From: Bacillota bacterium
Lineage (GTDB): Bacteria > Bacillota > Clostridia > Peptostreptococcales > Anaerovoracaceae
Direction: 5' to 3'
NCBI GenBank assembly: GCA_029219125.1
Contig: JAQXSU010000105.1
Location: forward strand, 1 to 6,025
Length of the DNA: 6,025 nt
A model generated the notes under the pieces. That model saw only the letters and a program-made list of their open reading frames with translations. It searched no databases and was not told the DNA's origin. This document shows, piece by piece, positions 1-5,368 of this stretch. Position numbers and translations under genes: made by a program. Position 1 is the stretch's first letter; the number at the start of each line of letters is the position of its first letter.

Positions 1-360
1 GATCAGACCGAAGCCCCAGTTGAGCCAGCAGCAGATGGTGGATACGAAGGTTACAATGATGATTGCACTCTTCTTATCGTGTGCTGTGGAAGCAATTGCA
101 CCCAGTGCCTTCTTGCAGACTGTTGCAGAAGCCATGGCAGAGCCGAGAACCAGAACCAGAGCCATCTGCATGGAGAATGCAAGCAGTCCCCAGAAGCCGG
201 AATCCTGTCCCCAGGCCTGAACCAGCTGCATAGGACCCTGCTGAGTACCGAGCATGGATGCGATGAATACCACAATCGTCAGAATAATTGCGAATAAAAA
301 TGGGTCAGGCAGCCAGCGGTTTACGACGCGTACGCAGCCGTTTGTAAATTTTTTAAACAT
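1..360 (-). CDS. atoE: AtoE-family short-chain fatty acid transporter, first copy (N-terminal 120 residues, 3' end outside window)
   Basis: Reading leftward from the ATG at 360-358, the frame stays open for exactly 120 codons to the window edge, so this is a partial gene. It begins MFKKFTNGCVRVVNRWLPDP and aligns without any gap to the complete gene at 567-1916, with 21 differences in 120 residues (about 82% identity). Shared stretches include FSMQMALVLV, GSAMASA, HDKKSA and CCWLNWGFGLI. The family (SCFA_trans, PF02667) comprises inner-membrane carriers of about 450 residues for acetoacetate, butyrate and similar short carboxylates, so about 330 residues lie outside the window. The start is fixed by AGGAGG at 368-373, 7 nt upstream, and a consensus promoter lies at 415-443. 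Family membership is firm; the substrate is not shown by the sequence. Confidence 0.93.
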   Translation of the reverse strand, partial: MFKKFTNGCVRVVNRWLPDPFLFAIILTIVVFIASMLGTQQGPMQLVQAWGQDSGFWGLLAFSMQMALVLVLGSAMASATVCKKALGAIASTAHDKKSAIIIVTFVSTICCWLNWGFGLI

Positions 361-367
361 AACATTA

Positions 368-373
368 CCTCCT
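368..373 (-). promoter_or_regulatory. Ribosome binding site of the first atoE copy
   Basis: A perfect AGGAGG on the minus strand lies 7 nt before the ATG at 360. It supports the start chosen for the truncated gene. Confidence 0.85.
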
Positions 374-375
374 CT

Positions 376-395
376 GCGTCCTGTAATAAGGACGC
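376..395 (-). promoter_or_regulatory. Perfect inverted repeat in the 5' leader of the first atoE copy
   Basis: GCGTCC (376-381) and GGACGC (390-395) form a perfect 6-bp GC-rich stem around an 8-nt AT-rich loop. It sits between the predicted transcription start (near 408) and the ribosome site (368-373), separated from the latter by 2 nt. It could be a DNA operator or an mRNA hairpin that affects translation or stability. The second atoE copy lacks it. No known regulator consensus was recognised. Confidence 0.4.
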
Positions 396-414
396 AAAAT
401 ATACCTTCAAGGAG

Positions 415-443
415 ATTGTAATCCTGTGTTAATAATTTGTCAA
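415..443 (-). promoter_or_regulatory. Sigma-A promoter of the first atoE copy
   Basis: On the minus strand, TTGACA (438-443) is followed after exactly 17 bp by TACAAT (415-420). The region upstream of the -35 is AT-rich. This near-consensus promoter shows that the first copy can be transcribed independently of its paralogue. Transcription should start near 408 and give a leader of about 48 nt that includes the 376-395 inverted repeat. Confidence 0.75.
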
Positions 444-510
444 GTTTTACACGCTTGAATATATGAAAAAAAACAGAGAAATTTCTTAAAATTATTAAGC
501 TGCTCTTCAG

Positions 511-548
511 AACAAAGAAAAAGACTGCTCTCGAAACCGAAAGCAGTC
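511..548 (-). terminator. Intrinsic terminator of the complete atoE gene
   Basis: GACTGCT (523-529) pairs with AGCAGTC (542-548). An inner TCG/CGA stem extends it across one C-A mismatch to a 4-nt loop. On the minus strand the stem is followed by a U-rich run (511-522, interrupted by a few other bases). It begins about 20 nt after the TAA at 567-569, which separates the two atoE transcripts. Confidence 0.8.
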
Positions 549-566
549 CCTTTGATAACGTCAGAT

Positions 567-1916
567 TTAGAAGAAGTATGCCCACGCCACGAAGCCAAGA
601 CAGGCGATGATGCCCACATAAATGGTGATGACCACCAGATACCCCATAATATTTCTGGCAGAAAGGCCGGCGATCCCCAGGGCAGGCAGTGCCCAGAACG
701 GCTGGATCATGTTGGTCCACTGGTCACCCCAGGCAATGGCCATGGCAGCTCTGCCATACTCGATGCCCATTTCGGATGCGGCAGGCATGACGATCGGCGC
801 CTGTACCGCCCACTGGCCGCCGCCGGAAGGCACGAAGAAGTTAATGATACCAGCGGACAGGAAGGTCAGCACCGGGAAGGTCACATCGTTGGAGATTCCT
901 ACGAAGAAGTCTGCAATGATGCCTGCCAGGGAAACACCATCTCCGTTTTTCGCCACCATCAGGCCCATAATCCCGGCATAAAACGGGAACTGGAGCAGGA
1001 TACCTGCCGCACCGGAAGCCGCATCACCGATGGCATCCACATACCGGCGCAGATCCCCGTGGAGAAGGATACCGATAAACAGGAAGATCATGTTGACGAT
1101 ATTCAGTCCCAGGGAAAATCCGTTGACGGCGAAATAGTAGATGATGTATGCAAAGCCCAGCACCAGGGTGATGATCCACAGGATCCGGCTGTGTTCAATC
1201 CTTTCTGCCGGTGTGTCGATCTTATATTCACGTTCGGTTTCCTCTTCCAGCGAGGCGGGATCCACCAGGATCGTCTGCTCTTTGGACGGGTGCATGGCGT
1301 AGTTGATCAGCGGCATGGTCAGCAGAATGATGATGCACATTGCCAGGTTGGCCGGGTGAAAAATGGTATCACTGGTCGGAGCAGAATACATGACACCCAG
1401 AATTTCCGTGCCGCCGGATGCACCCATCAGCAGCGGGATGGAACCGGACAGGCCGGCATGCCAGATAACGAAACCGGAATATGCTGATGCGATCAGCAGC
1501 GGATAGTCCACATCCTTCACGTGACGGGCAACCTCCCTGGCCAGCAGGGCGCTGGCGATGAGACCGAAGCCCCAGTTGAGCCAGCAGCAGATGGTTGCTA
1601 CGAATGTGACGATGAGAACAGCGCTCTTTTTGTCATGAGCCGCAGAAGCGATGGCACCCAGCGCTCGCTTGCAGACTTTGGCGGACGCCATGGCAGAGCC
1701 GAAGACCAGAACCAGAGCCATCTGCATGGAGAAAGTCAGAAGTCCCCACAGACCTCCGTCACCGCCCCACGCATTGACCAGCTCGATGGGATTCTGCCTC
1801 GTTCCGATCATGGATGAAACAAATGTAACGATGGTCAGAATGATTGCGAATAAAAACGGATCCGGCAGCCAGCGATTCACGATCCGGACGCAGCCGTTGG
1901 TAAATTTTTTAAACAT
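567..1916 (-). CDS. atoE: AtoE-family short-chain fatty acid transporter, complete second copy
   Basis: This 449-residue polytopic membrane protein matches the usual family length (SCFA_trans, PF02667). Members carry short-chain carboxylates such as acetoacetate or butyrate across the cytoplasmic membrane. Visible signatures are NRWLPDPFLFA (14-24), CCWLNWGFGLI (110-120), the glycine-rich PSGGGQWAVQAP (363-374) and WGDQWTNMIQPFWALPALGI (396-415). A charged, probably cytoplasmic segment spans about residues 208-245, between hydrophobic blocks. The start is set by AGGAGG at 1924-1929, 7 nt upstream, with a promoter at 1958-1986 and a terminator after the stop. It is transcribed away from the M20 amidohydrolase, with which it shares an intergenic region. 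The paralogue at 1-360 is the same from the first codon, which suggests tandem duplication. The exact substrate cannot be read from the sequence. Confidence 0.96.
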   Translation of the reverse strand: MFKKFTNGCVRIVNRWLPDPFLFAIILTIVTFVSSMIGTRQNPIELVNAWGGDGGLWGLLTFSMQMALVLVFGSAMASAKVCKRALGAIASAAHDKKSAVLIVTFVATICCWLNWGFGLIASALLAREVARHVKDVDYPLLIASAYSGFVIWHAGLSGSIPLLMGASGGTEILGVMYSAPTSDTIFHPANLAMCIIILLTMPLINYAMHPSKEQTILVDPASLEEETEREYKIDTPAERIEHSRILWIITLVLGFAYIIYYFAVNGFSLGLNIVNMIFLFIGILLHGDLRRYVDAIGDAASGAAGILLQFPFYAGIMGLMVAKNGDGVSLAGIIADFFVGISNDVTFPVLTFLSAGIINFFVPSGGGQWAVQAPIVMPAASEMGIEYGRAAMAIAWGDQWTNMIQPFWALPALGIAGLSARNIMGYLVVITIYVGIIACLGFVAWAYFF

Positions 1917-1923
1917 ATGTATC

Positions 1924-1929
1924 CCTCCT
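1924..1929 (-). promoter_or_regulatory. Ribosome binding site of the complete atoE gene
   Basis: AGGAGG, within AAGGAGGG, lies on the minus strand 7 nt upstream of the ATG at 1916. It fixes the start and matches the spacing seen in the first copy. Confidence 0.85.
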
Positions 1930-1957
1930 TCATTCCCTAATGTATGAATCTGCCTTC

Positions 1958-1986
1958 ATCATATGTGAAGAGTTTGTCAATTTCAA
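1958..1986 (-). promoter_or_regulatory. Sigma-A promoter of the complete atoE gene
   Basis: On the minus strand, TTGAAA (1981-1986) is followed after 17 bp by TATGAT (1958-1963). A TTGACA lies immediately inside the spacer (1975-1980), but at only 11 bp from the -10 it is badly spaced, so TTGAAA is the better -35. Predicted transcription start is near 1951, giving a leader of about 35 nt. Confidence 0.65.
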
Positions 1987-2000
1987 TACCTGCAGAGGGT

Positions 2001-2060
2001 TCTTGACGGAGGATTAACGTTACGGCCGCTGATCTTGACGAAGACGGAACAAAATCCGTC
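2001..2060. promoter_or_regulatory. Cluster of short repeats between the divergent promoters
   Basis: TCTTGACG occurs twice in direct orientation (2001-2008 and 2033-2040), 32 bp or about three helical turns apart. TAACGTTA (2015-2022) is a perfect 8-bp palindrome. GACGGA (2043-2048) and TCCGTC (2055-2060) form a perfect 6-bp inverted repeat around ACAAAA. The cluster lies between the -35 elements of the leftward atoE promoter and the rightward amidohydrolase promoter, where a shared regulator would bind. It also overlaps a possible coding remnant, so some repeats may be fossil codons. No specific regulator is recognised. Confidence 0.3.
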
Positions 2061-2123
2061 CTCCCGGCGGATGCGGCGTGTCTGGAATACATGGTGTGCG
2101 GATTGACAGGAGCAGGGCTTTGA
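2007..2123 (+). pseudogene. Possible remnant of a dockerin/EF-hand-like coding segment
   Basis: A start-less open stretch of 38 codons runs from just after TGA (2004-2006) to TGA (2121-2123), with GC-rich, gene-like codons. The conceptual product contains NVTAADLDEDG, then ADAACLEYMVCGL. The DxDxDG calcium-loop pattern followed by AD-A--LEY-V-GL resembles half a dockerin type I repeat, although the loop looks two residues longer than usual. There is no start or ribosome site, and the downstream operon's promoter -35 (2103-2108) lies inside it. An open run this short is easily met by chance, so the call is tentative. Alternatively it is ordinary regulatory sequence. Confidence 0.22.
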
Positions 2124-2131
2124 GATAAGAT
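2103..2131 (+). promoter_or_regulatory. Sigma-A promoter of the amidohydrolase-exporter-acetyltransferase operon
   Basis: TTGACA (2103-2108) is followed after exactly 17 bp by TAAGAT (2126-2131). Transcription should start near 2138, giving a purine-rich leader of about 50 nt before the ATG at 2190. No terminator or strong second promoter is seen before 5079, so this probably drives all three genes. Confidence 0.75.
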
Positions 2132-2173
2132 GGTAGAGTAAATTTAAGAAAGAAACAGAACGAGAAATACAAG

Positions 2174-2178
2174 AGGAG
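2174..2178 (+). promoter_or_regulatory. Ribosome binding site of the M20 amidohydrolase
   Basis: AGGAG, within AGAGGAGAGG, lies 11 nt before the ATG at 2190. The spacing is slightly long but acceptable. No comparable site precedes the next in-frame ATG (codon 33, at 2286-2288), so the longer form with the Lys-Asn N-terminus is favoured. Confidence 0.6.
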
Positions 2179-2189
2179 AGGCAGAAAAG

Positions 2190-3587
2190 ATGACGGAACA
2201 GAACGATAAATCAGAGATTAAAAATGAAAATAAAAATAAAAATAAAAATGATACAATCTCCGCAGAGGCGGCGCTGAAAATACTGATGGAAGCGGCAGAC
2301 CGTCTGGCCCCGGACTGCACGGAGATCCGCAGGGATCTGCACATGTATCCGGAAACCTGCTGGACGGAGTTTCGGACCACCTGTCAGGTGGTTCGCTATC
2401 TGGAGAACGGGGGCCTGACAGCGGCGCTCGGAAAAGAAATCATAGATGAAGGAAATGTTCTGGATTTTCCTTCGGAGGAAAGTCTGACTTCCCACAGACG
2501 TCGGGCGCTGGGCCAGGGTGCGGACCCGGCCGTTCTTCGACGGGTCGAAGAAGCCGGTGGCTACACCGGGGCCGCCTTCGAGATCGAAGGCGGCCGGCCG
2601 GGTCCGACCGTTGCATTCCGCTTTGATATGGATGCACTGCCGGTGGAGGAAACAGAAGACAGCAGTCATGTGCCCAATCAGCTGGATTTCAGATCAAAGA
2701 ACCCGGGCTTTATGCATGCCTGCGGTCACGACGGACATACTGCCATGGGTATGGTGCTTGCCAGAATTCTGCAGGAAAACAGAAATCTGCTGAAAGGAAA
2801 GATCAAAGTGATTTTCCAGCCGGCAGAGGAAGGTGTCAAAGGAGCCCTGGCGATGGTGGGAAGCGGCATTGTGGATGATGTGGATGTGATGCTGGGAATG
2901 CACATTTATCCAACCGAAAAAGAATGTCCGGCTCTGGCAGGTACACAGACCGGTCTTCTGGCTACCACCAAGTGGGGCGTGACATTTACCGGAAAGCCGG
3001 CCCATGCCGGCGGCGCACCGCAGGAAGGGCATAGTGCAATTCTGGCGGCAGTGACAGCGATTTCCGCCATGAACGGATTTCTGCAGGACGGCAGAGGATC
3101 ATCGAGACTGAATGTGGGAACCATCAGCGGCGGAACCGCACGAAATGTGGTTCCTGAAAGCTGCACCTTCCAGGCAGAAACAAGAGGTGCAGAAACAGCG
3201 GTGGAGGCAAGGCTCTTCGACAGAGCCACTGCCTGTGTCAAAGCAGCTGCGGAGATGTATGAATGCAGCTGGGATATGGAGATCACAGGAAAGAGCCCTG
3301 CCGGAGGCGGGGATGCAGATTTGGCAGCTAAGATTGCAGAGACTGCGGAGTGTCTTGTTCCTGAGATTTGTTGGTCGCAGGAGATCCAGGTCAACACGGG
3401 AACGGCTGACGACTTCTGCTTTTTCCTGGACCGGGTGAGAAGCCACGGCGGCACAGGAAGCTATATGGCACTTCTGGGAAATCTGTCCGATGGCCTGCAC
3501 AGCAGCCATTACGATTTCGACGAAAGCCTGCTGCCGGCAGGGGTGAAAACCTGTATTGCGGCGCTGACACTGACCGGAACCCTGTGA
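2190..3587 (+). CDS. abgA: M20D-family amidohydrolase, AbgA-like (p-aminobenzoyl-glutamate hydrolase / aminoacylase type)
   Basis: This 465-residue cytoplasmic metallohydrolase should cleave the amide bond of an N-acyl or N-aroyl amino acid. Residues 47-64 (RRDLHMYPETCWTEFRTT) and an insertion at about 84-125 before the core are typical of AbgA rather than of short M20D aminoacylases. Core motifs are GRPGPTVAFRFDMDAL (135-150) and MHACGHDGH (175-183). Expected metal ligands are Cys178, His180, Glu214 (PAEEG), His238 (GMHIY) and His440 (SSHYDFDE), with Glu213 as general base. The dimerisation domain with GKPAHAGGAP lies near 255-365. All catalytic residues are present. Residues 11-20 are a Lys/Asn repeat with no counterpart in E. 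coli AbgA. It leads a three-gene operon with a 46-nt gap to the next gene. E. coli AbgA pairs with AbgB, and no AbgB is seen here, so the true substrate is open. Confidence 0.92.
   Translation: MTEQNDKSEIKNENKNKNKNDTISAEAALKILMEAADRLAPDCTEIRRDLHMYPETCWTEFRTTCQVVRYLENGGLTAALGKEIIDEGNVLDFPSEESLTSHRRRALGQGADPAVLRRVEEAGGYTGAAFEIEGGRPGPTVAFRFDMDALPVEETEDSSHVPNQLDFRSKNPGFMHACGHDGHTAMGMVLARILQENRNLLKGKIKVIFQPAEEGVKGALAMVGSGIVDDVDVMLGMHIYPTEKECPALAGTQTGLLATTKWGVTFTGKPAHAGGAPQEGHSAILAAVTAISAMNGFLQDGRGSSRLNVGTISGGTARNVVPESCTFQAETRGAETAVEARLFDRATACVKAAAEMYECSWDMEITGKSPAGGGDADLAAKIAETAECLVPEICWSQEIQVNTGTADDFCFFLDRVRSHGGTGSYMALLGNLSDGLHSSHYDFDESLLPAGVKTCIAALTLTGTL
2220..2249 (+). repeat. Hexanucleotide AAAAAT tandem repeat inside the amidohydrolase N-terminus
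   Basis: Five in-register 6-bp units are present; four are AAAAAT and the second is GAAAAT. They encode Lys-Asn pairs at residues 11-20 (one Lys replaced by Glu). Because the unit is two codons long, slippage would change the length of a charged tail without shifting the frame, so it would tune protein length rather than switch the gene off. Confidence 0.9.
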
Positions 3588-3616
3588 TTTCAGAACCGGT
3601 GCAGTCGAAGAAACAT

Positions 3617-3625
3617 GGAAAGGGA
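3617..3625 (+). promoter_or_regulatory. Ribosome binding site of the LysO-like exporter
   Basis: A purine-rich GGAAAGGGA lies 8 nt before the ATG at 3634, a weaker match than those of the other genes here. It favours ATG 3634 over other nearby candidate starts. Confidence 0.5.
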
Positions 3626-3633
3626 CTTTGTGA

Positions 3634-4566
3634 ATGAATGTATATGTACCATTTATCTGCCTGGCTCTTGGGGCAGCCATCAACTGGAAAGGCCTGCCGC
3701 AGCCGGTGCTGACCTGGTTTGACCGGCTGATGAATCTGGCTCTGGTGGTGCTCATGGCGGTCATCGGCATCAATATTGGAACCAGTGAAGAAGTGATGGG
3801 AAACCTGGGAAAGATCGGTGCAGGCTGCCTGCTGATTTCCCTGGCGGCAATCTGGTGCAGTGTGGGCCTGGTGGTGCTTTGTGAAAGGACCGTCATGCCG
3901 CTGGAAAAAATCCGTCTTCAGGTGGCTGCAGAATCTGAAGGGGACGGGAAAAGCGGTTTTTCGCCGCTGGTTCTGGTGATGCCCGGTTTTATTCTGGCGG
4001 GGATTCTGGCAGGCTGGCTTCTCCTTGGCGGTCATGAAGCAGCATGGCTGGATACGGCACTGACCGTTTCTCTGGTCTTCCTGTACACCGGCGTTGGTGT
4101 CAGCCTGGCCTCCAATAAAAGCGTCTTTGGATACATACGAAAGCTGGGATTGCGGATTTTGTTCCTTCCCCTGGCGATTTTTCTCGGATGCATGCTGGGC
4201 GGCTTTCTGGCGGGCCTGGTCCTGGGAGTGCCGACTGCCTGGTCGGTAACCAGTGCAAGCGGCATGGGATACTACAGTCTGACGGGGGCTTTTATGACGG
4301 AAACCTGGGGAATCGAAGCGGGTACCTATGGATTTATCGTCAACGTGTCGCGGGATGTGTTTACAGTGCTGCAGCTGCCGGTCCTGATCCGGATCAGCAA
4401 GGGAAGTCCCATTGCCAGCGGTGCGGCAGGCTGCATGGATACCATGCTGGTGCCGGTGAGCCGGTATGTGGGGCCGGAGCTGTCACTGGTGGCGCTGATC
4501 AGCGGAACGATTCTGACTTTCGTGGTGCCGGTGTGGCTGCCGGTGGCTGCGGGATTGTTTGCATAA
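3634..4566 (+). CDS. lysO: LysO-family (YbjE/DUF340) lysine exporter-like membrane protein
   Basis: This 310-residue hydrophobic protein is close in length to E. coli LysO (about 300 residues), an inner-membrane exporter of L-lysine and the analogue thialysine (PF03956). The family signature is clear in the C-terminal half: ASGMGYYSLTGAFMTETWG (208-226), NVSRD (237-241), LPVLIR (248-253) and GCMDTMLVPV (266-275). Hydrophobic blocks suggest about eight membrane spans. A charged cytoplasmic linker lies at about 91-110. It follows the amidohydrolase by 46 nt and precedes the acetyltransferase by 24 nt, in one operon. In E. coli lysO stands apart from abg genes, so this linkage is notable. No lysine riboswitch was seen upstream of the operon. 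The family is confident; lysine as substrate is inferred. Confidence 0.9.
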   Translation: MNVYVPFICLALGAAINWKGLPQPVLTWFDRLMNLALVVLMAVIGINIGTSEEVMGNLGKIGAGCLLISLAAIWCSVGLVVLCERTVMPLEKIRLQVAAESEGDGKSGFSPLVLVMPGFILAGILAGWLLLGGHEAAWLDTALTVSLVFLYTGVGVSLASNKSVFGYIRKLGLRILFLPLAIFLGCMLGGFLAGLVLGVPTAWSVTSASGMGYYSLTGAFMTETWGIEAGTYGFIVNVSRDVFTVLQLPVLIRISKGSPIASGAAGCMDTMLVPVSRYVGPELSLVALISGTILTFVVPVWLPVAAGLFA

Positions 4567-4575
4567 GAAACTTTT

Positions 4576-4580
4576 GGAGG
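4576..4580 (+). promoter_or_regulatory. Ribosome binding site of the GNAT acetyltransferase
   Basis: GGAGG lies 10 nt before the ATG at 4591, inside the 24-nt gap after the exporter stop. It supports a co-transcribed gene that is translated independently. Confidence 0.75.
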
Positions 4581-4590
4581 GATTAGGAAG

Positions 4591-5079
4591 ATGATTGAAA
4601 TAAAAAAAGCACTGCCGGAACAGCTGGACCGGCTTATTGAGATTGAACAGATGACGTTTCCGCCGGAGGAGGCTGCGGTGAAGGAAACGTTTGCCTACCG
4701 GATGGAGAAGTATCCCTACTGGTTCCGCTCTGCGAAGATCGGGGATGAAATTGTCGGCTACATCTGCGGAATTCCGGTGGAAGCCGGAACAGACGGAGGC
4801 ATCCGGGATGCCATGTATGAGGCAGACACATATCCTTCCGGAGATACCTTTGCGTTCCTGGCCATCGGGGTGGACCCTGCACAGCAGCGAAAGGGAATCG
4901 GCGAGCTTCTGGTCCGGACCATTATCTTCTTATGCAGGGAAGCAGGCATGAAGCGAATCATTCTGGCCTGCAAGGAAGAAAAGCTGGACTGGTACAGCCG
5001 GTTCGGGTTTGAAAAGATGGGACCGTCCGCATCGGAGCATGGTGGTGCGGTCTGGTATGACATGGAACTGTGTCTGTAG
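4591..5079 (+). CDS. GNAT-family N-acetyltransferase (arylalkylamine-acetyltransferase-like small protein)
   Basis: This 162-residue protein is the usual length for a single GNAT domain, which transfers acetyl from acetyl-CoA to an amine. The acetyl-CoA loop is QRKGIG (99-104), following strand FAFLAIGVDP (87-96). The C-terminal part has LACKEEKLDWYSRFGFEKMG (125-144), with Tyr135 placed as the usual GNAT general acid. The ending SEHGGAVWYDM (148-158) and the N-terminal FPPEEAA (23-29) mark a widespread Firmicute subfamily that resembles serotonin/arylalkylamine acetyltransferases. The acceptor is unknown. As the last gene of the operon it could acetylate an amine released or exported by the two upstream proteins. 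Family confidence is high, but this role is only inferred. No convincing terminator follows the stop directly. Confidence 0.94.
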   Translation: MIEIKKALPEQLDRLIEIEQMTFPPEEAAVKETFAYRMEKYPYWFRSAKIGDEIVGYICGIPVEAGTDGGIRDAMYEADTYPSGDTFAFLAIGVDPAQQRKGIGELLVRTIIFLCREAGMKRIILACKEEKLDWYSRFGFEKMGPSASEHGGAVWYDMELCL

Positions 5080-5150
5080 AAGAATTGTGCATACACCACA
5101 AAAAATACACAAAAAAACATGAAAATTAGATGAAAATTACAAAATTCCTA

Positions 5151-5178
5151 TTGACATTTTTCCTCATATCTGTATAAT
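5151..5178 (+). promoter_or_regulatory. Near-perfect sigma-A promoter with no protein gene downstream
   Basis: A consensus TTGACA (5151-5156) and a consensus TATAAT (5173-5178) are separated by 16 bp, with AT-rich sequence upstream. Transcription should start near 5184-5186. It is the closest match to consensus in the window, yet no gene of useful length follows on this strand, and the next gene is antisense. This points to a non-coding transcript. Confidence 0.75.
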
Positions 5179-5184
5179 AGGCTT

Positions 5185-5306
5185 ATGAAAAAAAGAGACA
5201 GACGACATCTTAGGAATTGACATTTGAGACTGTCTCACATTTTCCACTATATCGCCCAACTCAAGAGGAGTCCCTGCCTGTATCTGGACTCCTCGCTCCA
5301 TTTTTT
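5185..5306 (+). ncRNA. Candidate structured small RNA, family not recognised
   Basis: This is the predicted transcript from the promoter at 5151-5178, about 120 nt if it stops at the first U-run (5301-5306) or about 185 nt if it runs to 5368. Possible structure: GAGACAG (5195-5201) pairs perfectly with CTGTCTC (5230-5236). Alternatively TGAGA (5225-5229) pairs locally with TCTCA (5233-5237). A perfect 9-bp stem, GAGGAGTCC (5265-5273) with GGACTCCTC (5286-5294), stands near the 3' end. A single-stranded, C-rich stretch (5251-5262) could be a target-pairing site. The A-rich 5' end could pair with the U-run at the 3' end. It matches no RNA family I recognise, including tmRNA and SRP RNA. It could also be just the untranslated tail of a spurious transcript. 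Confidence 0.4.
5265..5306 (+). terminator. Possible terminator hairpin of the candidate small RNA
   Basis: A perfect 9-bp stem (5265-5273 with 5286-5294) has a 12-nt loop and is followed by a run of six T at 5301-5306. The T-run starts 6 nt after the stem, which is further than ideal, so termination may be partial or the hairpin may be a functional domain instead. Confidence 0.45.
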
Positions 5307-5312
5307 GCAGAG

Positions 5313-5368
5313 AAAAAGCAGCCGATTTCGGGACTGACATGTGTTCCGGCTTTCCGGCTGCTTTTTTT
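5313..5368. terminator. Bidirectional intrinsic terminator between convergent transcripts
   Basis: AAAAAGCAGCCG (5313-5324) pairs perfectly over 12 bp with CGGCTGCTTTTT (5355-5366). There is a T-run to 5368 on the right and the A-run on the left, so it can stop transcription in both directions. The 30-nt loop is large for a terminator and contains a competing hairpin (CCGG 5346-5349 with CCGG 5354-5357). On the minus strand it lies about 55 nt beyond the aldolase stop. On the plus strand it would stop the operon or small RNA. Confidence 0.8.

Noticed and set aside
181..550. AAGCAGTCCC occurs both inside the first atoE gene (181-190) and in the terminator (541-550).
   Set aside because: One copy is ordinary coding sequence conserved for protein reasons and the other is a terminator arm. 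A single shared 10-mer without flanking similarity is most simply chance.
552..1487. A 311-codon open frame on the plus strand, antisense to the complete atoE gene.
   Set aside because: Its product is hydrophilic, rich in His, Asp and Gln, and has no recognisable domain. The opposite strand encodes a clear full-length transporter, so the frame is a codon-bias shadow.
1975..1980. TTGACA on the minus strand as the -35 of the complete atoE promoter.
   Set aside because: It is only 11 bp from TATGAT, and no -10 lies at the correct distance. The adjacent TTGAAA gives an exact 17-bp spacer.
3099..4035. Long minus-strand open frames (265 and 214 codons) opposite the hydrolase and exporter genes.
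   Set aside because: They run across two confidently identified plus-strand genes and their gap, have no ribosome site, and their composition is that of antisense translation.
5085..5101. TTGTG/CACAA hairpin just after the acetyltransferase stop as a terminator.
   Set aside because: The stem is only 5 bp and AT-rich, and it is followed by A rather than T on the plus strand, so it does not look like an intrinsic terminator.
5185..5220. A leaderless micro-ORF of 11 residues (MKKRDRRHLRN) starting at the predicted transcription start.
   Set aside because: It has no ribosome site, is very short and is easily met by chance. A basic peptide from an A-rich start is weak evidence, so the non-coding reading is preferred.
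5216..5245. A second TTGACA (5217-5222, within a 10-bp repeat of the ATTGACATTT at 5150-5159) as another promoter.
   Set aside because: No acceptable -10 hexamer lies 16-18 bp downstream; the expected position reads TTTTCC. The 10-bp repeat is more likely coincidence in AT-rich sequence.
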